Assembly (NCBI RefSeq): GCF_032854445.1
Contig: NC_088300.1
Span: forward strand, 49,407,682-49,471,681
DNA length: 64,000 nt
Source: Liolophura sinensis
Taxonomy: Eukaryota; Mollusca; Polyplacophora; Chitonida; Chitonidae
Direction: 5' to 3'
Program-made: the position numbers and the translations under genes
Notes under the pieces: generated by a model
Database searches by the model: none
Told to the model about the DNA's origin: nothing
What the model saw: only the letters and a program-made list of their open reading frames with translations
Part shown: positions 1 to 10,916 of the stretch, piece by piece
Position numbering within the stretch: position 1 is the stretch's first letter
Layout: every line of letters starts with the position of its first letter

Positions 1-207
1 GAATTGCACACCTTTAACTCTCACAACCTGCTTGTCTGTCACAAATTATTTTAGTATTTGCTTCATGATTTCTTATCGGGGCTTCAACTGGAAGGGTAGA
101 GGAAACCGGAAGTAGTGTTCAAGATTCAACTAACAGCTCGATCCTTGAATGCCGTCGACGGATTACTGTCACGACTTCCCAGACGATGAATGTGGGAGAT
201 TCTAGAA

Positions 208-305
208 ATTCACTGTTCAAGATCGGGATTGAACCTCAGTCACGTGTGGGCCTACCATGTAGTGGTCGGAAGTGACACACCTTGCCACTGAGCCATGTCC
301 AACTC
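208..305 (-). repeat. tRNA-like SINE head, degenerate
   Basis: The minus strand reads TGGCTCAGTGGCAAGG (A-box-like) followed, after a normal tRNA-head spacing, by GGTTCAATCCC (B box). No folded mature tRNA is supported, so this is probably the head of an old tRNA-derived SINE. Confidence 0.4.
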
Positions 306-763
306 CCTGTTAAACAAATCATGTCGAACAAAATGTAAGGTTATTGTCCAGTATACGCAACAATGGTGTTGTCCGCGTGACAAGGTAGATTATTACATTG
401 TGAGAGGAAAAGTGCCCAACTTACCGCGCCTCTAAAATACGGTAGATAGAACATATCGTTTGAGGCTAGTGGACAGTCAGTTGTCCACGGTTGTCCGAAT
501 GTTAACTGGCCAGGTCTGTCAAAATTTAGAGTGTATATAAGTAAAGGCTTTGAACTGATAAACTGACTGGGAAGTGTATAGATAAAACATCTTTCGCAAA
601 ACTAGATCTCTATTAAGTGTTGAACATAACTGAGTAAAGTCGTCTGCTGCATGTATTTACAAAAATATGTTCCCTGTTGTACACATACATGAACTTTTTC
701 GCCAAACTAGAAAGGAGGTTTACGCGCTGACACTGTCGGTGTTCTTGCTGGTCTGCAACAGAT

Positions 764-868
764 TTGTTTGTTTGATTGGTGTTTACGCCCTCCTGAAGAA
801 TATTTCACTTATACGACGGCGGCCTGCATTATGGTGGGAGGAAACCGGGCAGGCTGAGCTAATAGCAG
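764..868 (-). repeat. SINE-A fragment (3' half)
   Basis: Reverse-strand copy of the SINE-A tail and central part: gattggtgtttacgccctcc, then the cacttatacgacggcggcc and ggtgggaggaaaccgggcagg blocks. The tRNA-like head is absent. Confidence 0.75.
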
Positions 869-1767
869 CAATCTTACAGCTGTACAACGTCCGCTTGCTA
901 TGTGTACATACTGAACATAAATTTATTCAACTATAAAGCATTGTTAGGAACAAACTGTAACAAATCTTAATTTCATGGTAAACAATTATATAGGTTACTA
1001 AATATATGTGCATGGAATGTAAGTTCCGTTCTATTTCAGTGGAATGAATAAAAGAAATTTAATCGTATTAAAATAAAGGTTTTCATTAAATTCGATCGAT
1101 GATAATCCCAGAGACGTGTCGTTACCTTATCGTTGATTGGAATCCTCTGCCCATGGTGACGTTCAATGAAAACGTTCCTCCCGAGGGCTGGCACGGTGAA
1201 CTGAGCGGCAAAGACTGCGGAGGTAGAGGGTACGTTATGGAAGGGCTGGGCTGTGGTAGACACTGGCTTGGAAAAACGCAGGGATGACTGTAGAAATCAG
1301 AGATAGGCGGTGTCACAAAGCATGGAGAGTTGTTTTGTAAACTGGTCAGGGGCAGTGGTACCATACCATCGACTACGCTCGAATGGGGCCGAGTACATTC
1401 TCTACAGCTTCGATTATCATCTGAAATATAGGAAACAGAAAACGCATGCAATATTAGCCTAAGCCTATATATACCTCAACAACCATCTGGCTTACTCTAT
1501 ATGACATGTTAAACTCATTCTGAAAATATGGGAGCATTAATATTAGACACTGAAATAGACCAAACCAGTCTCTGCTTTGAGACACGTTTGCACAAGACAA
1601 CAAGCAAGTCGAATGTTGCCAGCAATTAAGTCGTGCATGATATTAATGAGGGATTTCTGTTCAGGAAAGAGATACTAAACAAGGATGTATCAATTAGGCT
1701 TGAACCAAATGTAATCAAATGAATTGCTATGCGTCTGTATCGTTTATCCAATGACAGAATGAACTGT

Positions 1768-2671
1768 TCACTCACTTGGTAACATTGCTGAACAAGAATT
1801 TGATCTGACAGCTGTAGTTTGGGAATTTTTCGCTTCTCCACAATGATCCACCTTTCTGGACAAGTCATCTGTGGATTTGAAAGGCTGCCATAGTGTGTGT
1901 GATCTGGGGTCCGGTGTCTTTAAGGCATGCGGGGTAGATGCACGTGGACGTGGGCTCAGTCTAGAGGAGCTTGGATAGTGAACTTCATGGGGGACATTGC
2001 TGCAAGGACTGAAAGTGCTGGAACTGGGTGGTTTAATATTGTCGCACATCCCTGCCAAGGCCTGTAAACTTCGGGAGGCATTGAGATCTGGGCAAGTTTC
2101 ATACCCAAATATGGACGGAGAGAGAACCGGTTGGAAGTTGGCTTTTCCTGGAGCCGTGGACGTCAAGTCGTCGCCGGGGTAGCTGATCTGTGCATTGCCT
2201 GGAATAGACGGGACTTGCTTCAGCCCTGTGTGTTCCACTCGAGGATGTTTAATCGACTCTGGTTGCAGTTCATCGACTGACGTAGAACTTTCGCGCCGGG
2301 TACCTCTTTTTGAAACTGTATTTTTCGTCATGTTGACTTGTTGGTGTTGCAGGTTTTCTGTCGAGCTCAACGTCGGCTGCTGTTCGCTTCCGCTGGACGT
2401 CACTTGGGTGTCAGATCTGTCGCCGTTGGTTACTGGTTTGGTGGCGCTCTTGGTTTTACTTTTGATACGCCTTCTAGCGTTTGCAAACCACGTTTTGACC
2501 TGATACAAGGAGAGGCACGTTTTAGCGGCCAGATCTTCCTTGTCATTCTGAGAGGGGTAAGGTGACTGGGAGTGGTCACTAAGCCATTTCTTTAACTGAA
2601 CCACGGCTTGTGCTGGTAGCTTAGTGCTAGGCCTCTTCCCGTCTGGGCAGATATTCATCGGGGGAGGGTAC
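1768..2671 (-). CDS. Exon 3 of the SIX/TALE-like homeobox gene (homeodomain and C-terminal tail)
   Basis: This exon begins after a strong pyrimidine tract and CAG acceptor (2674-2672). Its first base completes the lysine codon begun in exon 2. It encodes the end of the SIX domain (YPPPMNICPDGK, compare the SIX motif FPLPxTIWDGE), the whole TALE-like homeodomain, and about 230 residues of low-complexity tail, then TGA at 1770-1768. An open frame continues 5' to an ATG at 2736, but that part is intron read-through. A GTGAGT at 1775-1770 could be a donor to a further exon. No clear AATAAA was seen downstream. Confidence 0.82.
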
Positions 2672-5600
2672 CTGGTAAACAGAGAAACAGGTTTATTTAT
2701 GTTTCCAACATACAGGTCAGTAGAGCAATCTAACATTTTAAAAGGTTAAAGCTTGGCATAAACGCTAGCGTAAGTCAAATGAACTGGTCGTACTGACTGG
2801 CTTCTGTTTCCGATGGACACACGACTTCGTGATGGAACTGCACACTGGTACTGGGGCCTATGAACAGGGTCTATTCCAGTCGCGTCGTGTCGTTATTTCA
2901 AATACCCGAACGATTACTATGATGGTTAATTGTGACGATCTAGACCGCGACCCCACGGAGGGTAAAGCGTAAACGTGAAGGGCGCTGATCCGTGCCTTCC
3001 ACGGCGCCGCGGTTTATTTAAAACCACTTTCTCCGCGACCTTCATGCACTCGCGGAACACGCAGAATCGCACCCTCCGAGTCACTTCGCACCCCCCCCCC
3101 CACCCCCTAAAAAACACGCAATAGTGCTCGTATTGTTATGTAAATAACCGATTCAATAAGTCTTCTGACCATCAACGACGGAGGCCGACTGGGACTAATT
3201 GCGTTCGGTCCGATCGTAAGCGCTCGCGTGTGCTGTACACGACTAATCTGGACTCGTTACATGTAGGCCTATAAGCAGTTAAATTTAGAAGTCATATGGC
3301 TATTAGTGACTTGGACCTACAACGTACAACAAGCGCTATGTGCTCTCTTGTATACCGAGCTTAAAACGACCAAAACTGATACACGAGGTATGCCCTGTCT
3401 TGTTTGGTGTGGCGATAAAGTGTGCCATTAAGATGCGTGTATGTTTTCTGTGCCGTTGATGCATGTAATACAAATATGCATGTATATGCATTATAAGATG
3501 CATGTATCCAAGCAAGTTCCACGTGCTGGGACTCATGTGGGGTTGATGGTTCAATCCCAGCACTCAGCTTTGGGCGACGAAGTCCGTGGGATTGTTTATA
3601 GTAAGCGGCCTTACATGCATGGGCTCGTGGGAGAATTTCCCTCCAACAATTTAATATACACATTCAGCTCGCTCTGTGCGTGCATTATGGTGCGAGGAAA
3701 CCGGGTAGACTATCCGCAGGTTCAGGATTTCTGTAATCTTCCCGGCGGGGAATTCTGTAAATTTGTGTCTCACACATTGGAAAAATCATCAGTTGCTTGC
3801 CTAAGCTCAATGGTTTACTAAAGGCAATACGGTCAGATGTGCCTATGAAAATGACCTTCTTCGTATGAGCGAAATTTTTTTGATTGAGCTCCTCGTTCAT
3901 AGGAAATTAAAAACAGCCCGTAGGGCCCTTGTGATATGGACGCCATGTATCATATCGGTATCTATAGCATATTTCATCGAGCGATGGTTTGATCCAGATG
4001 TCTTCAACTGTAGGTGTGCTCAAAGTCGTTAGACGAGGTTTGGCTGGGATTCACGAGACACCAAAGCCAATGTTGTAATCTTCGCATAGTCAGTTACCGG
4101 GACCCTGGTTACCTCCCCTGCCTCTAACAACATAATGTCAATGTGGTCAAGCGTCTGGACTAATACACGTCAAACAGCATCTAAGCTATAAAGACACTAT
4201 ACCGGAGATTTTTGCAAGACAATTGGTCAGCGCAAATTCAGTCGAATTTTCCTGTTACATGTATTCTAGAAAAGTTTATATAATTACCTTTCACTAAATA
4301 CCAGCCTCGTCTATATAGGGCCTATGTGCTACCGTTCGAAATTGGCAATAAAGTTCCTAAAACTAAAAATGTTCCTAAAATGCGAGTCTTCGCTTTTTAA
4401 ATTTTTCAAACTTTAGTTTAATAAATTATTAAATACACTAAAGAAACCTCAGCTTTGAGGACACCATTACCCATTAATTTTCTCTGTGTTATATACGAAT
4501 ATATATATATACAATTCGATTTATATCAAGTGATTTTTTGAATACTCACTTCTGTCGAACACGGTATCGAATCAGCGGTGTCAGTTCCCGACGTAACTCA
4601 GTCCTCTTCTGACAATAGTGGGCCTCATCCCACAGATCCAGTAGCCCTTCCGTGGATGAAAACTGGCCTTTCTGAAGAAATTATGGATATCTGTTTATCT
4701 TATCCTTTTATTTTATTCAATTAAATGAAATGATTTCATGAACGTTCCACACTGAATCAAATTTATGCGTTATTAAAATTATTTGACGCCATACACTGGT
4801 GCACGTTCATCACTTCAGATCAATTTCCACAAGAATCCTACACCTTAGACAGCATATAATCCCCTGAAGACCATATATCTATAAGTCTACCATATGTGGC
4901 TGGCTGGCTGCTTGGTTGATGGTTCCCTGAGTGCTCCGTTCCAATGTTTCAGCTAATATGAAAGAAGGCAGTAGATTACCGTGGTGACCGTGGCCGAGGA
5001 TGTTAGCGTGCCAGCGGGCGCAATGACCCAGGAGCCTCTCGCCAATGCGGTCGCTGTGAGTTCAAGTCCAGCTCATGATGGGAGATCTGGGAGGTTTTCG
5101 AACAGCCTGCGGATGGTCGTGGGTATCCCCCGGGCTCTGCTAGATTTCTTGCCATCATAATGCTGGCCGCCATTGTATAAGTGAAATATTCTTGAGTACA
5201 GCGTAAAATACCAATCAAATAAATAAATTAGGCTGGGAGGAAGCACACAGACTGGAGGGAAGCCCCGCTGCTCGACAAGCTTCACTGACACAGGCATACC
5301 CACTTAATGCAAGGTAGAGTACTGTTTTCTTTCACCGTCAGCTGCATTCTAGCCCACTGATGGAAGGCCACAGCAATCGTCAGGCGAGTGTCTTAGACTA
5401 CCCGGCCACACAGGGTCCTGCGTAAGGTGGAGAATCCTAAATGTATGCCGTATCATACGTATATTCTGAGACTGCCGCATGGGCAAATGCCGACAACTGT
5501 TTAAAAAAATCAAAATTTGAAAACGTAATCTCATAATGCATCACTTCAGATTATCTTGCAAAATTTCAAGAAACACATGCTATGTATACCATGATACCAG

Positions 5601-8600
5601 AGTTATGTCCCATGAGTCACAAATTTGCTAATCAACGGGCCGGAAAATATGGACAAACACAGATCATTCCAAAAAACCGATGAAAACGTGAAAAAGTAAC
5701 CTGATGGTGTACAACTGCAGGTCATTTTGCACACATTGTGGGACACTGAGAATCCTATGCCAAATAATAACTGAGATATGAGATATTTCCTCTGACATAA
5801 TAATAGCCCGCAAAATATGCGCACGGGCAGACAACTCCCAAAACAGACTGTAGTATGAAAAAATAACGCAACGGTGCACAGCTTCAGGTCCTTTTGCACA
5901 CTTTGTGTGAATATAAGAATCTTATGCCTAATAACTGCACAGAAGGAAAAACAATCGCATGAATAGTGGAGACATAATATGAAAGACTACATGAAACTTG
6001 TCACTGCTGTTTACCTGGCACTCTCGGGTTCAAATCCAGGACATTTCTCTTCATTTTTTTTTCACTTTTTCTGAAGTTATCATTCCCGCAAATGCTATCC
6101 TCGACAGCAATATTTAGACATGATTCTTACAAAGGACCTCGTGTGAAACAAAGTCGGGCGATCGACCACAGTGTAATAAGCTGTGGAAAATTACTGTATA
6201 CATACTTTTCAGCTCATATATATAATTCCGCTACAATATGGAATTGTACCTGTTTAAGTGCATGGGCATGTGCAGAATGCTTTCGATATCAGAAATTTCT
6301 GAGCGACAGAGAGAATGATTATTTCCTCTAATCTGAACCTGTTACCTCCAAAATAGATACATCAGCGGCAACTCCGTAACCCAACATGTTTTATTTTGTC
6401 TTGTAAAGGTGTGCATACGTGATGAAAGAAAAAACCTTTAGGACCCGAACTCTGTCTCAAAAGGATATTTGTTCGACTGAGTGACTTCCTTAGCCCGCGA
6501 CCGGCCCGGATAGCACAGTTGGTAGAGCGTCCGTTTCCGGACCGGTAGATCCAGGATGAATCCTTGATCGAGTCACACCTAAGACTTTAAAATAGGAAGT
6601 TGTAACTTCCTCGCTTGGCGTTCAGCATGAAGGGGATACGGCAACGACTGGTTGACCCGTATCAGTATAATGGCTCGGGCGGGGCCGCTTACTTGCCTTC
6701 GGTAAGCCGTCTCAGTGAAGCAGCACTAAATAAAAGAGCGGTGGAAATCCGTCCTGCAACAAGGAGGCACATTACACATACATGCACCCTAATGATTCCT
6801 TCGTCGTCATATGACTGAAAAATTGTTGAGTACGACGTTAAACCCCAAGCACTCACTCACTCGCTCCTTAGCCCGCTGCATGTACTACGAAGGACCATTT
6901 CACAACGCTTTCAAAATCCAAAAACACGGGTTTTAAACTTTCCAAAAAACCACAAAATTTGCATGTCAGATTATAAAGTCTACGCTTTACATATATGAAG
7001 ATAAATATTAACTAAATTTAGAATTGTGCGTGAAAGTTTCAGTAAAAACATTGGGCTTCATATAAAAAATTAAAACACTTAACATTTATTTCACAGAAAA
7101 TCCAAAATATTGAGGCTTGAATCACGAAACTGATTTTATGAAACACACACAACACGCCGAGTGGCGTATCACCTATGGCTGAGTAGAATACAACCGTCGG
7201 CCTGGATTCGTTTTTATGTGTTTAATGATTTTATTCCTCAGTAAATTCCACGTAGATTTACATGGTCAGCACGTTGATCAGTTGCATGTGTCAAATCTGT
7301 CGCTGGCAAATTTTTTATTTCTTCTCACTGCTTCTTGCTCTGCACAACGTCTTGCATCAGTCGAACACTGAACAAATATACTCTTTCCGGACAGTTTGAG
7401 ATGAGAAATTATCAGAAGAAAAAGCATATGTATCTACGTTGTCTATATAACATGGCCTTTATAGCTCTGGGTAGGTTACAATTTTTGATGCTATCTATAC
7501 ACGAATGCCGTGTATATTTTTATAAGGTTGAAACATCCGGCAAAAGGTCACCTGTTCGTAAGGCCTGGCGCTGAAACGCCTTGCCCTGAGTGACGTAGTA
7601 GAGATGAAACACGTGCCCAATTAATAGGTAACAGTGTTCATTTCCAGAGCGTGTCAGCGGAACCGGCTGCCCACGTGATAAGCGTGTCACATCCTCCGCC
7701 TGCATTCACATCAAACAGCTGCCTGTCATAACAACACCTGCCATGTTTCTTTCAATTGGCGGGAAAAAATATCACAACCTCAGAGACCGATGGCTTCCTC
7801 CACAGATAATTTGCAAGGCAGATTTGTTAAACTGCACCTTTCAGTCAAAAACCCTTACTTATTTTTACTTGCGATCCTTCACAGAGACTAAAATATTAAC
7901 CATTATTAAATGAGCCGTAACTTATGGGTTACTTCACAGATGGACTATGTAGGTCCTACTGTATATTCTTTGTACTAACTTGCTTATATCCTCTACCTAA
8001 CACCAAACGTCATCATAAACATTCGGTACATTTATACTGGCAGAATTTCAAGCATATTTGAACAATCTATACCTGATATTAAGCTGTCCCAAAGAAATTA
8101 AACGAAACTGCACATACGTTTGATCTCTCGCTTCGGTTGGAAAGCGAAATATTTTCGAGTACTGCATAAAACACAAATCGAATAAATAAATCAGTCGGAA
8201 AGAATGCCTGCACGGTAAATATTTTTTGCATAAAACCCAAGAGTGATGTAACATAGTAAAACGATAATAACGCCTATCTTCCGTTTCCTGATATGTCAGA
8301 TTATGCAGTGTGGCCTCAAAGCAGCTTACATGGAGACAGGACGAGCCAGTCCTTTATGATAAATTACTAAACCTTGCACGGTCAACATGCACAACTGAAT
8401 TAACTGGCGGCATGAGATATCTACTTTATTTATATCCAAGGGTTAATGAGACATACACAAATTTATAGACTTATATTTGAATAAATTACGGCATTGGTTC
8501 AAAGGAAGAAAGATATGTGGATAGAGTGTGACAAATTAATCAAGTCTGGAAGTAAATTAAAACGATTAAAATTGAATATATCATCTGGGTATCGAGTTTA

Positions 8601-9772
8601 CTTAGTTCAATTTTTACTATTACATTTACATTTATTTTACTCCCAGGAGGTGAGGTTGGTCAGTACCGCATTGTGGTTTACCCAGGCACTCCGACTTCTT
8701 CCAATGGTAACATTGACCGCAATTGTATAAGTGAATAATTCTTGAGTATGATGTTGCGTATAAGTGAATAATTCTTGAGTATGATGTTACATATAAGTAA
8801 ATAATTCTTAAGTATGATGTTACGTATAAGTGAATAATTCTTGAGTATAATGTTACGTATAAGTGAATAATTCTTGAGTATGATTTTACACAATAATGAA
8901 TAAATAAATAAAATTTCTTAGCGGGATTTGCATGGTGGGGAAAGGGGCCTTAGATTTCATTCGTACATATTTCACTCGTATACTGTACAGCGGTTGGCTT
9001 GTGGTAGATCTAAATGGCCACTGCATAATGTCAGATCATAGCGGTCAATTTAGCCTTTGCCTATGGTGAGTATACGCCCTTTTCAACGGCGAGTACCGAA
9101 AAAAACTTGAAAAATACTTGTGACAATACACTGAGTTGCAAATACGACCACAATTTACTACTGTGCGCATAGAAAATATAAGCACGACATGAAACTCCAA
9201 GCATACATGCGTTTGTGGACCATAAATTGTGTCGTGAATGGGACCACGATTTACTACTGAACTTCTTCGGGGGCGTGCTTACAGAAAACTACACGTGACA
9301 ATAAATTATGATGTGCATGAATGGGAGCACTATTTACTAGCAGCATGTTTCGGAAGGATTCGTTGGGCGTAGACATGCATGTGAACTTGTATAGCGGTAT
9401 CATACAAAACAAAGCCCAAGTTTTAAATCAGCAAATAGGATCACTTGACTGTAAATAAAACACACACAAGATCAAATAATCCAAGTTTACCTCTAGTAAA
9501 GTGTAGACGTCATTGTATTGGTTGTAATGGAGCTTGTAGGCAATGAAGGCTCGGAGAAACTTCTCGTTGTGTTGCAGCTCGTTCACGCGGCCGGGGCCAA
9601 CTTCATTCAAAAACAAGTCCAGCAGGTCAAAGTTGCGCAAAATTACAAGTGAGTTAGCTATTTCGGTACACGCGTTCACATGGATATCCCCGAACTCAGT
9701 GTGCTTTATCGTTTCCCAAATGTTCACGTGATGTTCAACATTCTTTCTGTGGTCAAGTTCGTAAACCTCCAT
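1768..9772 (-). CDS. SIX-domain protein with TALE-like homeodomain, 3 exons (9772-9491, 4671-4550, 2671-1768)
   Basis: Predicted nuclear DNA-binding transcription factor of 435 residues. The exons join as phase 0 (GAG|GTAAAC to TTCTTCAG|AAA) and phase 2 (CAGAA|GTGAGT to TTTACCAG|G), giving 436 codons with the stop. Residues about 28-144 match a SIX domain: NE at the start of a helix, VYTLLE at 89-94, LWDEAHY, then YRVRQKYPPP across intron 2. Residues about 145-206 form a homeodomain with W196, F197, N199 and R201. SIX-class homeodomains have five residues between the helix 1 tryptophan and the NPYP proline. Here there are eight (W164 to P172), the TALE spacing, and helix 3 reads WFANARRR with alanine at position 50 instead of the SIX-class lysine. 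The tail after 207 is Ser/Pro/Thr-rich with no recognised domain. The translation may not end at 1768: a GTGAGT donor overlaps the last codons (1775-1770). Known SIX proteins act in eye, muscle and neural development; the role of this one is unknown. Confidence 0.85.
2672..4549 (-). other. Intron 2 of the SIX/TALE-like gene
   Basis: This 1878-bp intron runs GTGAGT...TTTACCAG. It holds a locally CpG-rich stretch (about 2930-3070) on which a 39-codon ATG frame is open on the minus strand; an alternative first exon or promoter cannot be excluded. A SINE-A fragment lies at 3683-3726. Otherwise I see nothing coding. Confidence 0.75.
3683..3726 (-). repeat. SINE-A internal fragment
   Basis: Shares cattatggtgcgaggaaacc and the ccgcaggtt block with SINE-A in minus orientation, but the segment between is deleted. 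Confidence 0.5.
4550..4671 (-). CDS. Exon 2 of the SIX/TALE-like homeobox gene (short internal exon)
   Basis: This 122-bp exon has acceptor TTCTTCAG|AAAGGCC and donor CAGAA|GTGAGT. It encodes 40 codons plus two bases with no stop, starts in phase 0 and ends in phase 2, exactly as exons 1 and 3 require. It supplies the second half of the SIX domain: QFSSTEGLLDLWDEAHY, then an arginine-rich stretch, then YRVRQ. SIX proteins show the same order: QFS, LW..AHY, LRGR, YRVRRK. Because the exon is shorter than 60 codons and has no start, ORF-based annotation would miss it. The homology and the phase fit make it convincing. Confidence 0.85.
4980..5229 (+). repeat. SINE-A, near full length
   Basis: Head GACCGTGGCCGAGGATGTTA (A box) and GAGTTCAAGTCC (B box), a central domain, then the conserved tail ending aaaataccaatcaaataaat. 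It lies in intron 1 of the SIX/TALE-like gene, in the opposite orientation to transcription. Confidence 0.85.
6487..6876 (+). repeat. SINE-B with 12-bp target-site duplications
   Basis: The element body is 6499-6865, flanked by direct repeats TCCTTAGCCCGC at 6487-6498 and 6865-6876 (the last base of the body can belong to either). The head GATAGCACAGTTGGTAGAGC is an A box. The tail ends ttgttgagtacgacgttaaa followed by an (actc)n run. The 67-codon frame inside it is SINE sequence, not a gene. Confidence 0.9.
8646..8910 (+). repeat. SINE-A with a five-fold amplified 33-bp tail module
   Basis: A degraded SINE-A body is followed at 8725-8889 by five direct copies of a 33-bp unit beginning gtataagtgaataattcttg, then the usual (aata)n end. 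The unit is the conserved 3' module of the SINE. Units two to five differ from the first at only a few bases. Confidence 0.85.
9491..9772 (-). CDS. Exon 1 of the SIX/TALE-like homeobox gene
   Basis: This 282-bp exon starts at an ATG (9772-9770) and encodes 94 residues, ending in phase 0 at GAG|GTAAAC. It holds the N-terminal helices of the SIX domain. The sequence LQHNEKFLRAFIAYKL, followed by NDVYTLLE, matches the SIX pattern in which NES.LKA..VVAF leads to LYKILE. The helix before it (CTEIANSLVILRNFDLLDLF) is about three residues longer than usual. An intron directly after LLE is used here. I chose the ATG at 9772 because the upstream sequence in this frame is not SIX-like and a TATA-like element lies about 90 bp upstream. 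Confidence 0.8.
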
Positions 9773-9857
9773 GTTATGTATTTAATCCAAAACACAATAT
9801 TGGAAGCTGTTAGACCTCGCTCATTCGATACCGCATCATTTGAATACAAACCAATGG

Positions 9858-9865
9858 CTATATAG
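9858..9865 (-). promoter_or_regulatory. Candidate TATA box of the SIX/TALE-like gene
   Basis: CTATATAG on the minus strand lies 86-93 bp upstream of the exon 1 ATG, which would allow a start site about 60 bp before the ATG. This is a positional argument only. A short upstream ORF near 9841 would be included if transcription starts at the expected distance. Confidence 0.3.
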
Positions 9866-10805
9866 AGGACAAACGTAATCTTCTATGAAGTATACCCTCT
9901 TGAAACCAATCGCGATTTAGGTCACAATTCCGTTGTGTAGGCTTCCTTATTACCAAATGTTCACAGTGCCTTTGAGCGACAGTCTTAACGCTTTGTGGTA
10001 TGTAACGCAACTGTTGATTGACACCAAAAGATTTCTTCCGAGGAGTTGGGGCGGAGTTACATACTGACAGAATTAACGTCATCAGCGATGAACGTCTTGG
10101 TTTTGTCTGTACATATGAATGTATAGTGACTGACAGATACGACTGAGGCATTTTACCAAACAGCAGTTTCACTGATGTCCAGTTGGAATATCGAAGACAT
10201 GATATTTTCAGATGAAAACAAAATTAAAATATATATTAGAACATTTGACATGCACTATTTTCACACATAAAAATGTGAGGTAAAAAGAAATTTTGGTAAT
10301 CGTATTCTTACATCATACATAGTGTATAGGAATGTACTTTTGTTCAAAACTGCCCTGCCACTATTGTGTGCTTGCATGATACATGCACTCACTTCACAAC
10401 AGTTTCGTCTTGCATGAAAAGTGTTACAGAAAGTGCTCGGTTATTTCTCACTTGTACAAGGCCATTTTCAGGAGCGGAGGGCTACTATAACCATTAAACT
10501 TTGGAGGGTTACTATAACCATTTAACCCTGAAAGTTCACAGTGTAATTTGTGAATTATAAATATCCCATTATATTTAATGTATTATCCCGTATCAGACAA
10601 AATACTCCGCTTTTCGTTGGACAACAACGATCACGTGGAGTACTGATATATTCTCGAATCCCGACGACCTCAAATGTGTCTGCTGAGTAGGTAATCTCCC
10701 TTTGTTGGGTTGTGGGGGCAATGGTCACATCGCTACCACGATTCACCAAGACATCTCTCTTCTTCACTGAATTAATGTGTATTTGCAGGACAAATTCGTT
10801 ACAGG

Positions 10806-10916
10806 GTTACTTAGTGACAGAATACGCAAATATACGCGTGTCAATAATCCTCATATTGGGCTCAGCTGACGAGGATTATTGACACCAGACATTTGCGCAT
10901 TCTATCACTGAGTAAC
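10806..10916. repeat. Inverted repeat with 47-bp arms and 18-bp loop
   Basis: The left arm (10806-10852) and right arm (10871-10916) pair over nearly their whole length, including the perfect inner block gtcaataatcctc. Mismatches are scattered single bases. It is not part of a gene I can recognise. Confidence 0.8.

Larger units (their letters stand above)
1..1767. other. Non-coding flank 3' of the SIX/TALE-like gene
   Basis: Apart from a tRNA-like SINE head (208-305) and a SINE-A fragment (764-868) I see no gene. The short open frames here have no domain or codon pattern that supports translation. Confidence 0.6.
4672..9490 (-). other. Intron 1 of the SIX/TALE-like gene
   Basis: This 4.8-kb intron runs GTAAAC...TTCTTCAG. 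It contains a near full-length SINE-A (4980-5229), a SINE-B with target duplications (6499-6865) and a SINE-A with an amplified tail (8646-8910). The remaining sequence is AT-rich and shows no coding signal I can support. Confidence 0.75.

Noticed and set aside
208..305. tRNA gene
   Set aside because: A and B boxes are present but no cloverleaf can be drawn; a SINE head is more likely. The same holds for the other A/B box pairs in the window.
1768..2671. Ordinary SIX-class, IRX or MKX homeobox gene
   Set aside because: The loop between helices 1 and 2 is three residues longer than in the SIX class, and IRX and MKX proteins have no SIX domain; the mix fits none of them fully.
2672..2736. ATG at 2736 as the start of a plain TALE homeobox gene
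   Set aside because: The 5' part is the pyrimidine-rich end of intron 2. Splicing at 2671 continues a SIX domain in frame, which chance does not explain.
6615..6818. 67-codon ORF, similar to one at 13992-14189
   Set aside because: Both lie wholly inside SINE-B copies with target duplications; the similarity is that of the SINE.
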